From: an uncultured bacterium
GTDB taxonomy: Bacteria > Bacillota > Clostridia > Oscillospirales > Acutalibacteraceae
Length of the DNA stretch: 16,461 bases
Direction: 5' to 3'
Assembly: GCA_905215855.1 (NCBI GenBank)
Contig: CAJMRT010000042.1
Span: 1-16,461, forward strand
Both the position numbers and the translations under genes were made by a program. The notes under the pieces are model-generated. The model was not told where the DNA came from and searched no databases. It was given only the letters and a program-made list of their open reading frames with translations. This document shows positions 12,710 to 16,461 of this stretch, one piece after another; position 1 is the first letter of the stretch, and every line of letters begins with the position of its first letter.

Positions 12710-14857
12710 ATGGATTATTCACAGATTCTTTCACAGCAGTTTAATATTAAAGAGGAGTATGCAAAGAACATCATCACATTGCTTGATGACGGCAACACTA
12801 TTCCTTTTATTGCACGATACAGAAAGGAAATGCACGGTTCAATGGATGACCAGTTGATTCGTGAATTTGCCGAAAAGCTTGAATATTTAAGAGGACTTGA
12901 CAAGCGCAGAGATGAAATCCGTTCACTTATTGACGCGCAGGAAAAGCTCACGGATGAAATTAACCTTGCACTTGACAAGGCTGTCACACTCAGCGAGCTT
13001 GAAGATATTTACCGTCCGTACCGTCCAAAGAGAAAGACAAGGGCGTCAATTGCAAAGGAAAAGGGACTTGAACCGCTTGCTAACGATATTTTAAAGCAGG
13101 AAAAAGGTTTTGATCCGTCAAAGTCGGCAGTAGATTATATTGACGAAGAAAAGGGAGTTACCTCCGTTGAAGATGCAATTCAGGGTGCAATGGATATCAT
13201 TGCAGAGCTTGTGTCGGATAATGCGGAAATCCGTAAGAGAATAAGAAATCTTACAAACGCAAACGGTGTGCTTGTGTCTGTTGCAACAGATGAAGAAAAG
13301 GACAGCGTTTACAAAAATTATTATGACTACAAAGAGCCTGTTAAGAAGATTGCAGGTCACAGAGTGCTTGCCGTGAATCGTGGCGAAAAAGAGGGATTCC
13401 TCAAAGTCAGCGTTGAAACCGACAGCGAAAAACCGCTTAATTCAATTTTCAGAGCAATGATTACAGACAAAAATCAGCTTTGCTCCGACATTATCCGTGA
13501 GGCTTGCACAGACGCATATCAGCGACTTATTTATCCGTCAATTGAGCGTGAGGTCAGAAATGACCTTACAGATACCGCCGCTGAAAATGCTATGAAGGTT
13601 TTTGCCGTAAACCTAAAGCAGCTGCTTATGCAGCCGCCTGTAAAGGGCAAAACCGTGCTTGCACTCGACCCCGGATATCGTACAGGCTGTAAAACAGCCG
13701 TTGTTGACAGCACAGGCAAGGTGCTTGATACAACCGTAATTTATCCTACACATTCAGACAAAAAAATTCAGGAGTCAAAGCAGACCTTGCTCCGCCTCAT
13801 CAAAAAGCATCATGTTGATATTATTTCAATCGGCAACGGTACTGCAAGCAAAGAAACCGAGATGTTCACAGCCGAAACAATCAAAGAGGCTGACCACCCC
13901 GTTTATTATATGGTAGTCAGCGAGGCAGGTGCGTCGGTTTATTCGGCATCAAAGCTTGCCGCAACAGAACTTCCCGACCTTGACCTCACACTCAGAAGTG
14001 CCGTGTCAATTGCAAGACGACTTCAGGATCCTCTTGCAGAGCTTGTTAAGATTGAGCCTAAGGCAATCGGTGTCGGTCAGTATCAGCACGATATGCCGCA
14101 GAAAAAACTCGGTGAAACACTTGACGGTGTTGTAGAGGACTGCGTAAACTCGGTTGGTGCAGACCTTAATACGGCATCTCCTGCACTTTTGTCGAGGGTG
14201 TCGGGACTTAACGCAACCGTGTGCAAGAATATTGTTGCTTACCGTGAAGAAAACGGTGCGTTCTCATCAAGAGCAGAACTCAAGAAAGTTCCGAAACTCG
14301 GACCTAAAGCGTTTGAGCAGTGTGCAGGATTTTTGCGTGTTCCCGAAAGCAGAAATCCGCTTGATAACACAGGCGTTCACCCCGAAAGCTACAAGAGTGC
14401 AAAAGAACTTTTAGGACTTCTTGAATATTCTGACAAAGAAATAAAATCAGGCAACTTCTCCGATATTCAGCAGAGAGTAAGGGCAAAGGGAACAAAGTCA
14501 CTTGCCGATGTTCTCGGAATCGGACTTCCGACTCTTGACGATATTGTAAAGGAACTTTCCAAACCGGGCAGAGATCCCCGTGATGAACTGCCTGCACCAA
14601 TGCTCAGAAGTGATATTCTCGACATCAAGGATTTGAAAGAGGGAATGGAGCTTAAAGGCACGGTCAGAAATGTAATCGACTTCGGCGCATTTGTCGATAT
14701 CGGTGTTCATCAGGACGGACTCGTTCACATTTCGCAGATTTGCGATAAGTACATCAAGCACCCTGCCGAAGTTCTCAAAGTCGGTGATGTTGTAAATGTA
14801 AAGGTTCTTTCAGTTGATCCCGAAAAGAACAGAATTTCTCTCACAATGAAATTTTAA
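12710..14857 (+). CDS. tex: Tex-like S1 RNA-binding transcription accessory protein
   Basis: Conserved cytosolic nucleic-acid-binding protein of 715 residues, linked to transcription and RNA metabolism. Domains in order: helical Tex N-terminal region with FIARYRKEMHGSMDDQ and the YRPYRPKRKTRASIAKEKGL motif; a YqgF/RNase H-like domain opening VLALDPGYRTGCKTAVVD (about 320); a helix-hairpin-helix pair near ASPALLSRVSGLNATVCKNIVAYREENGAF and KVPKLGPKAFEQCAGFLR; and a C-terminal S1 domain, LKEGMELKGTVRNVIDFGAFVDIGVHQDGLVHIS, ending in RISLTMKF. Length is near the family norm. ATG 12710 was chosen for its GGAGG site 5 bases away; the longer frame from 12629 covers the promoter. Its TAA overlaps the ATG of a Fic-like fragment. 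Confidence 0.96.
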   Translation: MDYSQILSQQFNIKEEYAKNIITLLDDGNTIPFIARYRKEMHGSMDDQLIREFAEKLEYLRGLDKRRDEIRSLIDAQEKLTDEINLALDKAVTLSELEDIYRPYRPKRKTRASIAKEKGLEPLANDILKQEKGFDPSKSAVDYIDEEKGVTSVEDAIQGAMDIIAELVSDNAEIRKRIRNLTNANGVLVSVATDEEKDSVYKNYYDYKEPVKKIAGHRVLAVNRGEKEGFLKVSVETDSEKPLNSIFRAMITDKNQLCSDIIREACTDAYQRLIYPSIEREVRNDLTDTAAENAMKVFAVNLKQLLMQPPVKGKTVLALDPGYRTGCKTAVVDSTGKVLDTTVIYPTHSDKKIQESKQTLLRLIKKHHVDIISIGNGTASKETEMFTAETIKEADHPVYYMVVSEAGASVYSASKLAATELPDLDLTLRSAVSIARRLQDPLAELVKIEPKAIGVGQYQHDMPQKKLGETLDGVVEDCVNSVGADLNTASPALLSRVSGLNATVCKNIVAYREENGAFSSRAELKKVPKLGPKAFEQCAGFLRVPESRNPLDNTGVHPESYKSAKELLGLLEYSDKEIKSGNFSDIQQRVRAKGTKSLADVLGIGLPTLDDIVKELSKPGRDPRDELPAPMLRSDILDIKDLKEGMELKGTVRNVIDFGAFVDIGVHQDGLVHISQICDKYIKHPAEVLKVGDVVNVKVLSVDPEKNRISLTMKF

Positions 14858-15039
14858 TGCGATTAAAGCAAAAAGCCGGCTATCCGCCGATTGATATTAA
14901 ATTTGCCGACAGAATTGCCTATTATAATGCTTTTGACGAATATTATGTTAAGCATAACCTGTCTGCAATGGAAAAGCTTTTTGCAGGTTATGTCAACGAA
15001 AGATTGGATACCTATTTGAAAATGCTTAAAAGCAATTAA
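14857..15039 (+). pseudogene. Fic-domain protein C-terminal remnant, coupled to tex
   Basis: A 60-residue ORF that starts in the tex stop codon (TAATG). Its sequence AGYPPIDIKFADRIAYYNAFDEYY...LSAMEKLFAGYVNERLDTYLKML matches the extreme C-terminal end of Fic/DOC-family proteins as I recall it (GYPPINIKF-DR-YY...F...ERLD-YL-L). The catalytic HPFxxGNGR region and the inhibitory part are absent, so it cannot AMPylate. It is either a remnant left by a deletion that joined a Fic gene to tex, or a short protein kept because it is still translated through coupling. The reading frame is intact and has no internal stop. A tiny hydrophobic ORF follows with its own ribosome binding site. Confidence 0.65.
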
Positions 15040-15051
15040 GGAGATATTCTT

Positions 15052-15123
15052 ATGAAAAAGACTGTTGCAATAATTTGTACTATTGTTATTTTTGCGTTTT
15101 ATTTAAGCGTGTCGAATTGTTGA
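15052..15123 (+). CDS. 23-codon hydrophobic mini-ORF, possibly frameshifted
   Basis: AAGGAG stands 8 bases before the ATG. The peptide begins MKKTVAIICTIVIFAFYL and ends SVSNC at TGA: a lysine start, one hydrophobic helix, and a cysteine at the very end, like a signal or lipoprotein leader with nothing after it. In the +1 frame the sequence continues (R)IVESIEKVYRLIESS to a TGA at 15161-15163, which reads like an amphipathic helix. A single-base frameshift may therefore have split a short membrane-anchored protein of about 36 residues. It could equally be a genuine micro-membrane protein. No family is recognised. Confidence 0.4.
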   Translation: MKKTVAIICTIVIFAFYLSVSNC

Positions 15124-15172
15124 ATCAATCGAAAAAGTGTATCGACTTATTGAAAGCAGTTGAGTAAAAAAC

Positions 15173-15200
15173 AAAGGCTGACGATTTCTCGTCAGCCTTT
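15173..15200. terminator. Bidirectional terminator between the tex unit and dtxR
   Basis: Perfect 12-bp stem AAAGGCTGACGA-TTTC-TCGTCAGCCTTT, followed by TTTG on the plus strand. On the minus strand it is followed by TTGTTTTTTACTC, so it serves both converging units. Confidence 0.88.
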
Positions 15201-15231
15201 TGTGTGTAATATTCGGTAATTATTCAGCCTT

Positions 15232-15603
15232 TTACTGCATATGATTTTCAAGGTGATTTTTCAATGCGGCAAAGGTTTCGTCGCTGATAATGTGTTCCAT
15301 TTTGCAGGCATCTGCGGCGGCAGTTTCGGGATTAACTCCGAGTGCAACAAAGAGCTTTGAAAGCACGGTATGTCTTTCGTATGTTCTTTCGGCAATCTCT
15401 TTGCCCAAGTCCGTGAGAATAAGTGAACCGTCATTGCCGACTTTAAGGTAGCCGCCCTCTTTAAGAAGTCCAACGGCACGGCTTACGCTGGGTTTTGAAT
15501 AACCCATTTCCTCACACACATCAATTGATCTTATATAGTTGCTCTTTTTTGAAAGAACATATATTGTTTCAAGGTACATTTCACCGGATTCTTTTAATTG
15601 CAT
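15232..15603 (-). CDS. DtxR-family metal-dependent repressor (iron type)
   Basis: Winged-helix repressor of 123 residues, homologous to DtxR/IdeR/MntR. The DNA-binding half is residues 1-65 (recognition helix near SKPSVSRAVGLLKEGGYL), then a dimerisation and metal domain. The primary metal ligands follow DtxR rather than MntR: Met9 (GEMYLETIY), Cys100, Glu103 and His104 (ACKMEHIISDE), matching DtxR Met10, Cys102, Glu105, His106; His78 matches DtxR His79. At the other DtxR ancillary positions this protein has Ser82 and Ala96, so that site looks lost. The SH3-like third domain is absent. ATG 15603 has AAAGGAG 8 bases before it; the longer frame to 15678 covers the promoter. Divergent from feoA, it probably represses iron uptake when Fe(II) is ample. 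Confidence 0.9.
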   Translation of the reverse strand: MQLKESGEMYLETIYVLSKKSNYIRSIDVCEEMGYSKPSVSRAVGLLKEGGYLKVGNDGSLILTDLGKEIAERTYERHTVLSKLFVALGVNPETAAADACKMEHIISDETFAALKNHLENHMQ

Positions 15604-15628
15604 AGTTTGCACTCCTTTACAGTTTCTA

Positions 15629-15657
15629 ATCATATCATAATATGAACAAAAAATCAA
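15629..15657 (-). promoter_or_regulatory. Promoter of the dtxR-type gene
   Basis: On the minus strand: TTGATT (15657-15652), 17 bases, TATGAT (15634-15629). No GTTAG/CTAAC operator is near it, so autoregulation through that box is not evident. Confidence 0.7.
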
Positions 15658-15790
15658 TAAAATAAGTGATGTTTTCAATAATGGTGAAAAATTATTTTAC
15701 CGAAATCAACAAAACAAATATCCGAAACACAGATGTCAAATATTCAAAATGCCAAAATTTAAAATTTGTAAAAAAATTTTTGCAAGCCTA

Positions 15791-15824
15791 TTGACATATT
15801 TCGAGTTTTATAGTACCATATAAT
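15791..15824 (+). promoter_or_regulatory. Promoter region of the feoA genes
   Basis: TTGACA (15791-15796) with TACCAT 17 bases on. A perfect TATAAT (15819-15824) lies 22 bases on and has no good -35 of its own. Confidence 0.6.
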
Positions 15825-15826
15825 CG

Positions 15827-15842
15827 GTTAGCGAGAGCTAAC
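15827..15842. promoter_or_regulatory. DtxR-type operator 1 before feoA
   Basis: GTTAGCGAGAGCTAAC, an inverted repeat extending to GGTTAGC-GAGA-GCTAACC (15826-15843), directly behind the -10 region. Its arms resemble the TTAGGTTAGC core of DtxR/IdeR sites. Confidence 0.65.
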
Positions 15843-15860
15843 CTTTGATTAACAAATATT

Positions 15861-15876
15861 GTTAGTATCTGCTAAC
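15861..15876. promoter_or_regulatory. DtxR-type operator 2 before feoA
   Basis: GTTAGTATCTGCTAAC has the same GTTAG-N6-CTAAC layout and length as operator 1, 34 bases further on, just before the ribosome binding site. Confidence 0.62.
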
Positions 15877-15894
15877 TTAAAGGAGATTGATTTT

Positions 15895-16107
15895 ATGATG
15901 CCTTTGATGTTTGCTAACACAGGTGAAACCAATATTATAAAGAAAGTCGGAGGTTCTCCCGAGGTTAAAAAACACCTTGAAAATCTCGGTTTTGTTGCCG
16001 GCGGAGAGGTTACCGTTATTTCTGCTCTTGGCGGAAATGTTATTGTTAATGTTAAAGAAACACGAGTTGCAATCAGCGAAGAAATGGCTCGTAAAATTAT
16101 GATTTAA
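15895..16107 (+). CDS. feoA: FeoA domain protein (first copy)
   Basis: Small cytosolic SH3-like protein of 70 residues that accompanies the FeoB ferrous-iron transporter and is thought to modulate it. FeoA features: the opening beta strand and helix NIIKKVGGSPEVKKHLENLGFVAGGEVTVISALGGNVIVNVKETRVAISEEMARKIMI, with the family LxxLGFxxGxxVxVI core and a final [I/L]S-x-E-x-A-x-K-I pattern. ATG 15895 was chosen for AAAGGAG 9 bases before it; an in-frame ATG at 15859 lies between the operator boxes and is unlikely. It is the first gene behind two DtxR-type operators. A second, different feoA follows 89 bases later. Confidence 0.88.
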   Translation: MMPLMFANTGETNIIKKVGGSPEVKKHLENLGFVAGGEVTVISALGGNVIVNVKETRVAISEEMARKIMI

Positions 16108-16123
16108 TTATAATCTGTAAATG

Positions 16124-16157
16124 AACACACAGCGGAGTTGTTCCGAGAGGTGTTTTT
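16124..16157 (+). other. Hairpin with T run between the two feoA genes
   Basis: AACAC-(ACAG)-CGGA-GTTGT-TCCG-(AGAG)-GTGTT forms a stem with a symmetric internal loop and then TTTTT. It is a possible attenuator or partial terminator that lowers expression of the downstream feo genes. Confidence 0.45.
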
Positions 16158-16196
16158 ATACGGCTTTATGCTGAAATTAAGACGGAGGAAACTGTT

Positions 16197-16418
16197 ATGA
16201 AAACTTTAAAACAGGCAAAAGTAGGTGAAACCGTAAAGGTTGTTAAGCTTCACGGTGAAGGTGCTGTTAAACGCAGAATTATGGATATGGGCATCACAAA
16301 GGGTGTTGAAATTTACATCAGAAAAGTTGCTCCGCTCGGAGATCCGATTGAAATTACTGTAAGAAATTATGAACTTTCACTCAGAAAAGCCGATGCTGAA
16401 ATGATTGAAGTTGAGTAA
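16197..16418 (+). CDS. feoA: FeoA domain protein (second copy)
   Basis: A second FeoA-type protein, 73 residues: MKTLKQAKVGETVKVVKLHGEGAVKRRIMDMGITKGVEIYIRKVAPLGDPIEITVRNYELSLRKADAEMIEVE. It has the more canonical FeoA pattern (RRIMDMGITKGxxI...PLGDPIEIxVRxYxLSLRKxxAxxI), so this copy is likely the true partner of FeoB, while the first copy is more diverged. GACGGAGG lies about 7 bases before the ATG. Paired feoA genes ahead of feoB are common in Firmicutes, so feoB may follow outside the window. A terminator-like hairpin stands 18 bases after the stop. Confidence 0.9.
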   Translation: MKTLKQAKVGETVKVVKLHGEGAVKRRIMDMGITKGVEIYIRKVAPLGDPIEITVRNYELSLRKADAEMIEVE

Positions 16419-16435
16419 TTTATACTTATAAATCC

Positions 16436-16458
16436 TACGGGAGAAATCCCGTATTTTT
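16436..16458 (+). terminator. Terminator-like hairpin after the second feoA
   Basis: TACGGG-AGAAAT-CCCGTA (6 bp) runs into TTTTT at the window end. If real, any downstream feoB would be reached only by read-through or have its own promoter. Confidence 0.6.
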
Positions 16459-16461
16459 ATA

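Noticed and set aside
14304..14761. Minus-strand ORFs inside tex
   Set aside because: They have no ribosome binding sites or recognisable domains, and tex is intact and well supported.

Overview
The window looks like a chromosomal segment of a low-to-moderate-GC, spore-forming Firmicute, most likely a gut clostridium of the Oscillospiraceae/Ruminococcaceae type. The grounds are codon use, AGGAGG-type ribosome binding sites, a TPP-riboswitch-controlled thiT, cotJ spore-coat genes, a Tex protein, a DtxR-type regulator beside feoA genes, and many short intrinsic terminators. Family names come from recognised motifs; no database search was possible.

Layout. 1-1507: permease and ATPase of a polar amino acid ABC importer, closed by a terminator. 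1528-2081: a small lipoprotein gene with its own promoter and terminator. 2093-3521 (minus): a COG0523/CobW-type metal GTPase with a very His-rich segment. 3561-5138: maf and a serine acetyltransferase, overlapping by 8 bases. 5139-5557: a gene-free stretch holding three hairpin repeat units and an AATTGAAAATT repeat. 5558-7348: a transglutaminase-like protein and two GNAT acetyltransferases, ended by a bidirectional terminator. 7370-8883: an NSS (neurotransmitter:sodium symporter) transporter on the minus strand, preceded by an 18-codon leader ORF that overlaps it by 4 bases, and a divergent LysR regulator; the -35 boxes of the two promoters lie on top of each other. 9789-10334 (minus): cotJA, cotJB and only the first 32 codons of cotJC. 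10489-11500 (minus): TPP riboswitch, terminator and a ThiT with a C-terminal extension. 11638-12645: formate/nitrite channel. 12710-15163: tex, a Fic C-terminal remnant starting in the tex stop codon, and a tiny hydrophobic ORF. 15232-16461: a DtxR-type repressor and, divergently, two feoA genes behind a promoter with two copies of GTTAG-N6-CTAAC. feoB may lie past the window end.

How the parts fit. The most coherent unit is the iron module: a repressor carrying the Met/Cys/Glu/His primary metal ligands of DtxR/IdeR next to feoA genes with paired palindromic operators. The thiamine unit is a textbook TPP-riboswitch-terminator-transporter arrangement. The LysR/NSS pair probably forms a regulated uptake unit, and its 3' edge coincides with the point where cotJC is cut off, which suggests a rearrangement there. 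A second decayed gene (Fic) sits behind tex. I did not find a clearly new multi-gene system. The strongest less ordinary items are the coupled leader ORF with face-to-face promoters, the truncated cotJC, the Fic tail coupled to tex, the compensatory hairpin repeats, and the paired feo operators.
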